A stretch of DNA of 64,000 nt from Candidatus Coatesiibacteriota bacterium (lineage in GTDB: Bacteria > RBG-13-66-14 > B26-G2 > JAUVZD01): NCBI GenBank assembly GCA_030602715.1, contig JAUVZD010000004.1, positions 124,001 to 188,000 on the forward strand, given 5' to 3'. Position 1 is the first letter of the stretch; the number at the start of each line of letters is the position of its first letter. Both the position numbers and the translations under genes were made by a program. Under the pieces are notes generated by a model that did not search any database, was not told where the DNA came from, and saw only the letters and a program-made list of their open reading frames with translations. Below, in pieces: positions 51,832 through 59,682 of this stretch.

Positions 51832-52686
51832 ATGAGCGATAATCAAAACGGACTCAAACTTTCGGTCATACTCACGGTAAGCGACGGGCAGGTGCTTGAG
51901 TTTCCCGCCGGCACCAAGCTTACCACACGAAAGGATATGACAGTAAAGCCCACCGCCAAGGGGGAGGTGGCTTGGGCATTGGAGCTATGCGACCAGGCGG
52001 GGCGCATCTGGGGAAGACCCTTCACCCTGCTCGTGGATGGAGAGCGGTTGGTTGAAGATGACCGGGTTTTGAGCGCAGTTATCCTCCACGAGAGTGGCTT
52101 CCTCTTCCTGGACTGCATCGTTGAAGGGCGAGAGGAGGACTACCGCTTTGACCCCACCAGCCTGGAGCCCAAGCCCACACAGGGCAGACCCAACCTGGAC
52201 GCCGGTCTGTCCCTGTTTGAGCGGGGCTTCGCCCGGCCGGGCACCGTCACCCCGGGCAACATAAGGATGATAACCCTCTGCGGTGGCTGTAGTGAGGAGT
52301 TCAAGTTCCGCACCTACCACGCCGGCTTATCGGATATCTTCTATTACTACTGCGACTCCTGCCCCAATGTGGTCAGCGTCTCCCACAATGAAGACCTGGT
52401 ATATGAAAAATTGAAGAGGATAAATAAAGTGATAACCCCTCCGGCAAGATACGACGACTTCAGCACCGATGAGGTGGCTGAAAATGTGGACCTGCACAAC
52501 GAGATCACCTCTCTACTTCGCCCCTGCCCCTGCGGGGGGAGCTTCGCCCTCTTCAATCCCCCCACCTGTCCCCATTGCGGAACGCCCTACATAGACTTCC
52601 GCGAGGACATCTTCCGCAGAATAAATGAGTATTACCTGATGCATGTGCAAGGTGCGGAGTCCCTGCACAGCCACTGGGTGGAGTGA
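51832..52686 (+). CDS. Zinc-ribbon protein paired with activase, family unknown
   Basis: A 284-residue protein. The first 150 residues are beta-rich and without known motif (FLFLDCIVEGREEDYRF). Two metal sites follow: CGGCSEEF...YYYCDSCPN near 161-190 and CPCGG...CPHCGTPY near 226-251, both rubredoxin/zinc-ribbon-like. The end is helical (EDIFRRINEYYLMH). The stop codon lies seven bases before the activase ATG, so the two make an operon. It may serve as an electron or metal partner for the activase; that is inference from position. Confidence 0.65.
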   Translation: MSDNQNGLKLSVILTVSDGQVLEFPAGTKLTTRKDMTVKPTAKGEVAWALELCDQAGRIWGRPFTLLVDGERLVEDDRVLSAVILHESGFLFLDCIVEGREEDYRFDPTSLEPKPTQGRPNLDAGLSLFERGFARPGTVTPGNIRMITLCGGCSEEFKFRTYHAGLSDIFYYYCDSCPNVVSVSHNEDLVYEKLKRINKVITPPARYDDFSTDEVAENVDLHNEITSLLRPCPCGGSFALFNPPTCPHCGTPYIDFREDIFRRINEYYLMHVQGAESLHSHWVE

Positions 52687-52693
52687 GGCTATT

Positions 52694-53467
52694 ATGTCCA
52701 AAAAACCCAAAGCCGAAAAAAGCAAGAGAGCCGCCGGAATTGACATCGGCTCCCGCACCATAAAACTGGTCATAATTGAGGGAGATAAAGTCGTCCTTTC
52801 CCTGCTAAGCGACACTACCCACGACCCCAGAAGCAGGGCAAAGGAACTGCTCCAGGGGCGGGAGTATGACGCCCTTCTTGCCACCGGCTACGGTCGGGGT
52901 TTGATGGAAGCCGAGCTTGAGGTGCCCACGGTAACCGAGTTGAAGGCTTACTCTGCAGGCGCCCTCCACCTCTACCCGCAATGTCGCACGGTGCTGGACA
53001 TCGGCGGGCAGGACACCAAGGTCATCTCCCTTGACGACACCGGTCGCATCGTCACCTTTGAGATAAACGACCGCTGTGCCGCCGGCACCGGCAAGTTCCT
53101 GGAGGTGATGGCTGAGGCCCTGGGCTTCACCATAGACCAATTCGGCGAGGTGGCTCTCAGCGCAAAGGAGGGCGTGGAGATCTCCAACACCTGCACCGTC
53201 TTCGCCGAAAGCGAGGTGGTGGGGCTGCTTGCCCGAGGCGCCCGACCAGCGGAGGTCGCCCTGGGCTTGCACCGGGCGGTCGCTAGCAGGGCGTTTGCCA
53301 TGCTAAAGCGCCTGCCCACGACCGAGGGGCTGGTCTTCGCCGGCGGGGGGGCGAAAAACCCCGCCCTTATAAAGCTACTGCGAGATGAGCTGGGGGATGT
53401 CTCAATCCCCCCCGAGCCCCAATCGGTGGGCGCCCTGGGGGCGGCACTCCTGGCGAGGGGAAAATGA
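52694..53467 (+). CDS. 2-hydroxyacyl-CoA dehydratase-type activase (BcrA/BadF/HgdC family)
   Basis: A 257-residue single-domain activase. Seen: GIDIGSRTIKLVII (ATP loop), TGYGRGLME, VLDIGGQDTKVIS, NDRCAAGTGKFLEVMAEAL (cluster Cys near 128), FAESEVVGLLARG and FAGGGAKNPAL. The homodimer holds one [4Fe-4S] cluster and sends an electron to a partner at the cost of ATP. I use the ATG at 52694; the longer frame begins inside the upstream gene. No dehydratase subunits lie nearby, so the target must be elsewhere or is the giant fusion protein at 44165. Confidence 0.9.
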   Translation: MSKKPKAEKSKRAAGIDIGSRTIKLVIIEGDKVVLSLLSDTTHDPRSRAKELLQGREYDALLATGYGRGLMEAELEVPTVTELKAYSAGALHLYPQCRTVLDIGGQDTKVISLDDTGRIVTFEINDRCAAGTGKFLEVMAEALGFTIDQFGEVALSAKEGVEISNTCTVFAESEVVGLLARGARPAEVALGLHRAVASRAFAMLKRLPTTEGLVFAGGGAKNPALIKLLRDELGDVSIPPEPQSVGALGAALLARGK

Positions 53468-53513
53468 GAGCGGGAATCCCTTCTCACCCGCAGAATATTC
53501 TCTTTTTGCATTA

Positions 53514-53749
53514 GGGCGGCATAAGAATGCCGCCCCTACAATTTTTTGGAATTAATTCTTCTGTATGTAATGTCCTATCTTACCACCACCGCCACCCCGC
53601 CACAGGCGGGGCTCACCTCCACCCCGCCTGATGACGCCTGAACCGCATAAACCCCGGTCGGCGGTCCGGAGACCGCCGCTACCCGCTTTTCTATTTAATA
53701 TATTTAATAAACCAACTACTTCAAAGTGGCCGCACCTGAAGGTACGGCC
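53514..53749. repeat. Cluster of REP-like GC hairpins
   Basis: Four dyads in 236 bases: GGGCGGCAT-AAGA-ATGCCGCCC (53514-53535), CCCCGCC-ACA-GGCGGGG (53595-53611), CGGCGGTC-CGGA-GACCGCCG (53659-53678) and GGCCG...CGGCC (53728-53749). Three of them are followed by CTAC. The first, with ATTTTTTGG downstream, may also end the activase transcript. The second belongs to the palindrome family of the 9-kb tRNA locus. Apart from these the 53468-53749 stretch holds no gene. Confidence 0.6.
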
Positions 53750-55223
53750 CTACTGTATTACCATCTTCTTGGCCGATGTGAAGCTCCCCGCGTCCAATTT
53801 ATATACGTAAACTCCAGTCGCCAACCCCGCGACGATCCGCTCGTGGGTACCGATAGCCAGCGTCTCGTCAACAACGGTCGCGACCTTCCGCCCGCTGACG
53901 TCGTACACGATTAACGTAACGGGCGAGGTTTATAGGTAAAGCCGACTTCGAGGACGCCCGCTTCACCGTCGAGCCGGATATAGAAAGAACTAGTTTCACC
54001 GGCGATAAAGATTCGCCTGTATCTCGGTCGGAGGAATAAAGTTTATAGGGTCGACCTAATCAACCTTCAAAACGTTACCTGACCGAATAAAGCGCTTATT
54101 TAACCGCGGCTTTTTGTTAGTTACTCGTATTCGGAAATCGGGTACCGCCGATGTCCTCGATTCCCTCGACGTCTATTACCCCGGTCACCTCCAGGAAATC
54201 CGGCACGAACGGCTTATACGGACTTTCTTCAAAAGCCTTCTTTTTCCCGGTTACTTCGACGAAACGCCTGGAAAAGTATTCGATATTCCAATCCCAATCC
54301 CAGGGATGTTGTTTAGCCTCGGACCGAAGTATAAAAAACTCCTTACCGGAGACTTGCAACAGGTATTGAGGACCTTCGGATCTTGTCCCTATCGCAGCGT
54401 ATACGACGAATATCAAACCCTTAAATTTATCGTGCCGGGCGGTACCGTCGTAGTAGGCGTACTTGAGGTCGTGGTTCGTATTATCGAAGTAAGAGATGTA
54501 CGGAGTATCCGAGGCGTCCAGCGCTATTGAGGTATGAAAACCTGTACGTTCCGCAGTATCGACGGATTCTACCTGCCAGGCGGTACCGTCGTAGTAGGCG
54601 TACTTGAGGTCGCCGTTCGTCCAATCATAGTAAGAGATGTGAGGGTTATCCGAGCCGTCCAGCGCTATGGAGGTGAAATAGCCTACTACATCTCCCCCAG
54701 TATCGACATATTCTATCTGCCAGTCGGAGCCGTCGTAGTAGGCGTATTTGAGGTCGTAGTTCGGGTAATCTTGGTAAGAAATGTGAGGGTTATCCGAGGC
54801 GTCCAGCGCTATGGAGGTGTAATAGCCTACAGCCCCCTCAGTATCGACGGCTTCTATCTGCCAGTCGGCGCCGTCGTAGTAGGCATATTTGAGGTCGCCG
54901 TTCGTGCCATCAAAGTAAGAGATGTGAGGGTTATCCGAGCCGTCCAGCGCTATGGAGATATAATAGCCTACTACATCTCCCCCAGTATCGACATATTCTA
55001 TCTGCCAGTCGGAACCGTCGTAATAGGCGTACTTGAGGTCGTAGTTCGGGTAATCCATGTAAGAAATGTGAGGGTTATCCGAGGCGTCCAGCGCTATGGA
55101 GGTAGTCTTACCTACATTTCCCGCGGTATCGACGGATTCGATATGCCAAGCGTCGGCAAACGCCCCCGCCGCCAGTACGATATAAACGGCCGAAATCGCT
55201 ACTAACCCTTTTAAGTAACGCAT
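53750..55223 (-). pseudogene. Secreted repeat protein with type IX-like sorting domain, frameshifted
   Basis: The front (55223-54450) is intact: a signal peptide (LKGLVAISAVYIVLAAGAFA), then about five repeats of some 45 residues with SDNPHISY.D..N.DLKYAYYDG..WQIE and SIALD, a propeller-like pattern. After GTARHDK the frame runs on to a stop at 54117 with unrelated-looking sequence. Beyond it, broken pieces in different frames read INFIPPTEIQANLYRR, SSFYIRLDGEAGVLEVGFTY, and finally SPVTLIVYDVSGRKVATVV...GVYVYKLDAGSFTSAKKMVIQ with a stop at 53750. That last part is a clear C-terminal sorting domain (por secretion/FlgD-Ig-like). Several frameshifts and probably deletions separate it from the repeats, so the gene is likely dead, or the assembly is faulty here. 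Confidence 0.7.
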
Positions 55224-55356
55224 TCTTGAACCTCCCTTTGTTCGTTTCTCCCCGTAGATAATTAAACCCTCCCCGCAACTGACGGAGAGGAAATACCTTT
55301 ACTAGGGATATTCTATTTTACTCACCCCCTTTTAATACCGTTCGTTTACTTAAGCC

Positions 55357-55385
55357 ATATTACGAACCTCCCGATTTATTGTCAA
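55357..55385 (-). promoter_or_regulatory. Promoter of the repeat-protein gene
   Basis: Read leftward: perfect TTGACA at 55385-55380, 17-base spacer, TAATAT at 55362-55357. The leader of about 130 bases ends in GGAGGTTCAAGA before the ATG. Nothing else is seen in the 55224-55544 gap. Confidence 0.72.
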
Positions 55386-55544
55386 GTAAAAAATTCATCA
55401 AAAGAACTAGGATAATCACCTCACCCGTAGATGACCAGAATACATATCCTCGCTCACCTGGAATAAATTACCCCTCATCCCCCCTTGCACTCCCACCCAA
55501 AATCTGCTAAATTTACCGCAATTAAGCCCCACCGAGGATATATC

Positions 55545-56225
55545 TTGAGCTTTCACGACATCATCACCGCCCTGGGCTATGCGGTCTGCCACCAACTGCC
55601 CGAACGCTGTCCCCAGATGGACGGTCAGATATTCCCCATCTGCGCCCGCTGTCTGGGGATATATCTGGGGGCTTTCCTGGGCTATCTCTACATCCCCATC
55701 ACCAAGCATATTAAGGCGAACGACCTGCCCACGCCCCGCTATGCGGTAGTATTATTGTGCTTTTTGGCGCTGATGTTCATAGACGTGCTCACCATATGGA
55801 TAGGGCTGCGCCCGGAGTCTGCCCTCATACGCACGGCGACCGGGCTCACCGGGGGGTCGGCGCTGGTGATGCTCGCCTTCCCCCTGGCAAGCGACGAGCT
55901 GTTCGGTGGCAGACCACGGACGGCGATAATGGAGCGAGCCTGGCACCTGGCGGTCCTCTGCCTCCTGTTAGCCCTCGGCGCCTGCGCCGTCTATCTCGGT
56001 CCCGCCTGGCTCTTCTACCCGCTGGTAATAATCTCCAGCCTGGGGATTCTTCTCATCTTCTTCAACACCGCCTATGTTATTCTCCTGCTCATCTTTCAGC
56101 CCAAAAGGGGTGGGGTGAAGATTCTCCTGGCATTATGTGCGGTTATATTGATGGCGTTTCTGCTGGCGGTTCTGCACCTTCTCCATCAGAAAGCAGACCA
56201 GATACTTATGGAGCACATTGAGTAA
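55545..56225 (+). CDS. DUF2085 membrane protein
   Basis: A 226-residue protein with about six helices. The hallmark CHQLPERC...GQIFPICARCLGIYLGA is the DUF2085 motif; its cysteines suggest metal binding at the membrane face. Function unknown. I start at the TTG at 55545 (behind GAGGATATATC); an earlier in-frame TTG at 55485 lacks a ribosome site. The last part has several helices and a soluble end (LHQKADQILMEHIE). Confidence 0.78.
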   Translation: MSFHDIITALGYAVCHQLPERCPQMDGQIFPICARCLGIYLGAFLGYLYIPITKHIKANDLPTPRYAVVLLCFLALMFIDVLTIWIGLRPESALIRTATGLTGGSALVMLAFPLASDELFGGRPRTAIMERAWHLAVLCLLLALGACAVYLGPAWLFYPLVIISSLGILLIFFNTAYVILLLIFQPKRGGVKILLALCAVILMAFLLAVLHLLHQKADQILMEHIE

Positions 56226-56323
56226 CTGCACCAGCCGAAAAGCCCTTGAGTGGCGGGGGAGATTATGTTACTCTGGAGGAAATTTCCCGCCTTATTCAAA
56301 AACAGTTAAAAAGGAGAAGAAAG

Positions 56324-56653
56324 ATGGCAGAGGAAAAACCCATAGTGGATATGTCCGATAAGAGCGACCCCATTGTCAACCAGTTTCGTCAGTTGGTGGA
56401 GCTCGGGCGTTGGCTGATAATGTTCTATGTGGTCTATCTGTCAATTATAATTCCCCTGTTCGGAATCATCATAGGCTACTTGCTGAAGAAGAACGCCATC
56501 ATCCCCGGCAACCAGAGGCTGGGCAACGCCTGCATGATTCTCGGCATCATATTCACCATCGGCATCTGTATATGCATCATACTCTACTTCGTGGTCATAA
56601 TCGCTTCCATCGGCACCATGGGCGGGCTCTTTAACACCATGCAGACCTACTAA
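56324..56653 (+). CDS. Small two-helix membrane protein
   Basis: A 109-residue protein from the ATG at 56324, right after AAGGAGAAGAAAG. A hydrophilic head is followed by YVVYLSIIIPLFGIIIGYLL, a loop with NQRLGNACMILGIIF and a second long helix. The P.FG...GY and G.ACMI.G pattern relates it to the small proteins at 832, 1153 and 2536. It lies 34 bases before sucC. Function unknown. Confidence 0.6.
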   Translation: MAEEKPIVDMSDKSDPIVNQFRQLVELGRWLIMFYVVYLSIIIPLFGIIIGYLLKKNAIIPGNQRLGNACMILGIIFTIGICICIILYFVVIIASIGTMGGLFNTMQTY

Positions 56654-56687
56654 GTCGGTCTTCCAAAACATACAGGAGCGGGCCTGA

Positions 56688-57824
56688 ATGAAAATTCACG
56701 AGTATCAGGCGAAGGAGATTTTTGTCTCCTTCGGAGTAACCATCCCCCGTGGAAAGATGGTCACCACCGTGCAGGAGGCAGTAGCTATAGCCGAGGAGTT
56801 CGGTTATCCGGTGGCGGTCAAATCCCAGGTGCTGGTCGGGGGACGGGGCAAAGCCGGGGGCATCAAGCTGGCGAAAAACAAGAATGAAGCAGAGCAACAC
56901 GCCGAAAGCATCCTGGGCATGGACATCAAGGGGCTCACCGTGGAGAGGCTGTTGATAGAGGAGGGGGTGGATATAGCCCAGGAGTTCTATGTGGGGGTCA
57001 TCGTTGACCGCACCACCCGCAAGCCCACCTTCATGGTCTCCGCCGAGGGTGGAGTGGAGATAGAGGAGGTGGCACGCCAGACCCCGGAGAGGATAAAGAA
57101 GCTCTCCATAGACCCGTTTTCGGGCATCTTTGACTTTCAAGCCCGGGAGCTTGCCTCCTTCCTGACCGACGACTTCCAGCTGGCGGGCAGGATAGCGGAC
57201 TTCATCAAGAACCTGTATCGCTCTTTCACCGCCTGCGATGCCTCGCTTGCGGAGATAAACCCTCTGGTGGTGACCAAAGATGGTCAGGTCATCGCTCTGG
57301 ACGCCAAGATCAACCTTGACGACAACGGCCTTTACCGCCACCAGGACCATGAGCAACTGAGGGACAAATCCGAGGAGGGTCCCTCCGCCGCCGATGCTCG
57401 CCAGATGGGTCTCTCCTACATTCCCCTGGAGGGGAACATCGCCTGCGTGGTAAACGGGGCCGGCCTGGCTATGTGCACCATGGATCTGATTAAATATTAC
57501 GGCGGAGAGCCGGCGAACTTCCTGGACATCGGCGGAAGCTCAAGTCCGGCAAAGGTAACTACAGCGATGAAGATAGTCCGTGCCCAGGGAAATGCCGACG
57601 CACTGCTGTTCAACATCTTCGGCGGGATCACCCGTTGTGATGATGTCGCCAACGGCATCAAGGAAGCCTTCGCAGGAAAGGCACCGGAGTTGCCCATCGT
57701 CTGCAGACTTACCGGCACCAACGAGGAGAAAGCTAAGGAGATTATGGCGTCCATCAACATCCCCACCCTGACCGATATGGACCAGGCGGTGCAGAAGGTG
57801 GTGGCTGTGGCAAAGGGTGGATAG
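56688..57824 (+). CDS. sucC: Succinyl-CoA ligase (ADP/GDP-forming), beta subunit
   Basis: A 378-residue ATP-grasp subunit. Seen: MKIHEYQAKEIFVSFGV, VKSQVLVGGRGKAGGIKLA (split), EINPLVVTKDGQVIALDAK, FLDIGGSS and FNIFGGITRCDDVANGI. The enzyme links succinyl-CoA cleavage to nucleotide triphosphate formation in the citric acid cycle. AGGAG lies nine bases upstream of the ATG. The alpha subunit gene does not follow directly; an 890-base toxin-antitoxin insert stands between. Confidence 0.96.
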   Translation: MKIHEYQAKEIFVSFGVTIPRGKMVTTVQEAVAIAEEFGYPVAVKSQVLVGGRGKAGGIKLAKNKNEAEQHAESILGMDIKGLTVERLLIEEGVDIAQEFYVGVIVDRTTRKPTFMVSAEGGVEIEEVARQTPERIKKLSIDPFSGIFDFQARELASFLTDDFQLAGRIADFIKNLYRSFTACDASLAEINPLVVTKDGQVIALDAKINLDDNGLYRHQDHEQLRDKSEEGPSAADARQMGLSYIPLEGNIACVVNGAGLAMCTMDLIKYYGGEPANFLDIGGSSSPAKVTTAMKIVRAQGNADALLFNIFGGITRCDDVANGIKEAFAGKAPELPIVCRLTGTNEEKAKEIMASINIPTLTDMDQAVQKVVAVAKGG

Positions 57825-57895
57825 AGCTATTCGGGAAGGCAGAGGAAGCCTGCGGGAAGCAGGTTGGAAGATGAAAACCGCAGACTCCACCATCA

Positions 57896-58246
57896 ATGAA
57901 GATTGAGAGCAAAAGAAAAAGGGAGAAAAAGACCAAAGAGTGGCTTGCGGGCGTGGTCGCTTACTTGCAGGAAACCCTCAAGGATTACGGCGCCGAACGG
58001 GCTTATCTGGTGGGTTCTTTCGCCCGAGGTGACTGGGATGACGAGAGCGACATAGACCTGATAGTGGTGAAGAAGACCGGGGCTAATTTTATAGACCGTC
58101 TTTTGGAATTTGTTAAACTGCTAAAGCCATATTTCGCCATTGATGTATTGGTATATACGCCGCAGGAGTTTGACCACATGCCCAACATCTCCGGTTTCTT
58201 CCGCCACGCCATGGAGGATGCGGTGAAGATATATGAGAAGAAGTAA
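57896..58246 (+). CDS. MNT-type nucleotidyltransferase (antitoxin-like)
   Basis: A 116-residue minimal nucleotidyltransferase: AYLVGSFARGDWDDESDIDLIVV carries the GS-x10-DxD polymerase-beta motif, followed by FAIDVLVYTPQEF with the third Asp. Such proteins pair with HEPN proteins as type VII toxin-antitoxin units; MNT modifies (AMPylates) the HEPN partner to silence it. A charged head (KRKREKKTKEW) precedes the fold. Its stop overlaps the HEPN start by 14 bases. Confidence 0.88.
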   Translation: MKIESKRKREKKTKEWLAGVVAYLQETLKDYGAERAYLVGSFARGDWDDESDIDLIVVKKTGANFIDRLLEFVKLLKPYFAIDVLVYTPQEFDHMPNISGFFRHAMEDAVKIYEKK

Positions 58247-58655
58247 CCAGGAAGAGGCATCCCGTTGGCTTAAGACGGCAAAGTACGAGCTTGAGTCCAC
58301 TCTTGACTTGATAAAAGCCGAAAGATACCCCCTAGCCTGCTTCATCGCCCAGCAATCAGGGGAGAAAGCGCTTAAAGCTTTCCTCTATTTTGTTGGCGAA
58401 GGGTTGGTAAAAGGACATTCAGCACATGAATTATGTAAATCTGCGGAAGCACATGACCCCTCGTTCAGTGAAATCCAATCCTCCTCCAGCAGTTTAGATG
58501 CTTTTTATATTACCACAAGGTATCCGGATAGTTTACCCGGTGGAACTCCAGCCGATATTTACAACTTAAAACAAGCCCAGGAAGCCTATAATATGGCAAA
58601 AGGGGTCTTGGATTTTGTCCTTGAAAGAATTAAATTTAAAAATTCATCAGATTGA
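58233..58655 (+). CDS. HEPN-domain protein (toxin-like)
   Basis: A 140-residue all-helical HEPN protein of the PF05168 type: EASRWLKTAKYELESTLDL, CFIAQQSGEKALKAFLYF, KGHSAHELCK, ITTRYPD. HEPN toxins act as RNases through an R-x4-6-H motif. The clear RNxxxH of HepT is not seen here; the conserved H and RYPD are, so nuclease activity is uncertain. It is coupled to the MNT gene and lies between sucC and sucD. Confidence 0.85.
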   Translation: MRRSNQEEASRWLKTAKYELESTLDLIKAERYPLACFIAQQSGEKALKAFLYFVGEGLVKGHSAHELCKSAEAHDPSFSEIQSSSSSLDAFYITTRYPDSLPGGTPADIYNLKQAQEAYNMAKGVLDFVLERIKFKNSSD

Positions 58656-58711
58656 GAATGACCTTTCAAAATCTATAATCTCAACTTTTTCACCCCAGGA
58701 GGTCTCTTCCC

Positions 58712-59584
58712 TTGTCCATATTCGTGGATAAGAACACCAAGGTCATCGTCCAGGGCATCACCGGTCGGGACGGCTCCTTCCACACCCAGCAGATGATTGA
58801 CTATGGCACCCAGGTGGTCGGGGGGGTTACCCCCGGCAAGGGTGGTAGCGAGGTTTCCGGCATCCCGGTCTTCAACTCCGTCGCCGAGGCAAAATCCGCC
58901 AGCGGTGCAGACTGCTCGGTCATCTATGTCCCCATCCGCTTCGTGGTAGATGCCATCTATGAGGCAATATACGCCGGTATAGAATTAGTCGTGGTCATAA
59001 CCGAGGGGATTCCCACCCTGGAGATGACCAAACTCTATCCCTTCATCAAATCCAGGGGGTCACGCATGATCGGCCCCAACTGCCCGGGCATCATCACTCC
59101 CGGTGAGTGCAAGGTGGGAATCCTGCCCGGTCATATCCATACCCCCGGACCTATCGGTGTGGTCTCCCGCTCCGGCACCCTGACCTACGAAGTAGTACAC
59201 AACCTGAGCAAAGAGGGATTGGGTCAGTCCACCTGTTTAGGCATCGGCGGAGACCCCATTGCGGGCACCAACTTCATAGACTGCCTGGACGCCTTCCAGA
59301 AGGATGCGCAGACCGAGGCGGTGGTCCTGGTGGGGGAGATCGGCGGGACCGATGAGGAACAAGCTGCGGAGTTCATCAAGAAAAACATGGATAAACCGGT
59401 GGTGGGCTTAATCGTCGGCAGAACCGCCCCTCCCGGCAAACGCATGGGGCATGCGGGAGCGATCATCTCCGGCGGAAAGGGCACCGCTGAGGAAAAAATA
59501 GCCGCCCTTACCTCCGCCGGCGTTCCGGTAGCCGACATCCCCAGCCAGATACCGGGTCTGGTGAAGGAGGCGTTGGAGGAGTAA
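58712..59584 (+). CDS. sucD: Succinyl-CoA ligase, alpha subunit
   Basis: A 290-residue subunit with a CoA-binding Rossmann domain ([20 protein letters not shown]) and the phospho-histidine loop [26 protein letters not shown] and [17 protein letters not shown] are typical. It starts at TTG with a perfect AGGAGGT eight bases upstream, so it can be translated on its own despite the insert after sucC. Confidence 0.96.
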   Translation: MSIFVDKNTKVIVQGITGRDGSFHTQQMIDYGTQVVGGVTPGKGGSEVSGIPVFNSVAEAKSASGADCSVIYVPIRFVVDAIYEAIYAGIELVVVITEGIPTLEMTKLYPFIKSRGSRMIGPNCPGIITPGECKVGILPGHIHTPGPIGVVSRSGTLTYEVVHNLSKEGLGQSTCLGIGGDPIAGTNFIDCLDAFQKDAQTEAVVLVGEIGGTDEEQAAEFIKKNMDKPVVGLIVGRTAPPGKRMGHAGAIISGGKGTAEEKIAALTSAGVPVADIPSQIPGLVKEALEE

Positions 59585-59606
59585 GCCGACCCACCCGAAA
59601 AGATAG

Positions 59607-59637
59607 AAGTGTCGCCTCTAACTTCAGGCGGCACTTT
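59607..59637 (+). terminator. Terminator after sucD
   Basis: An 11-bp stem AAGTGTCGCCT/AGGCGGCACTT with one G-T pair and an eight-base loop, then TTAATTATGTT. It stands between the convergent sucD and sulfatase genes. Confidence 0.6.
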
Positions 59638-59682
59638 AATTATGTTCTCCTTCAGAATCTTTCAAAAATCATTAAATCCACA

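Noticed and set aside
54534-55205. 223-codon rightward repetitive frame
   Set aside because: It is the antisense image of the 45-residue repeats of the leftward secreted protein, which has a signal peptide, ribosome site and promoter.
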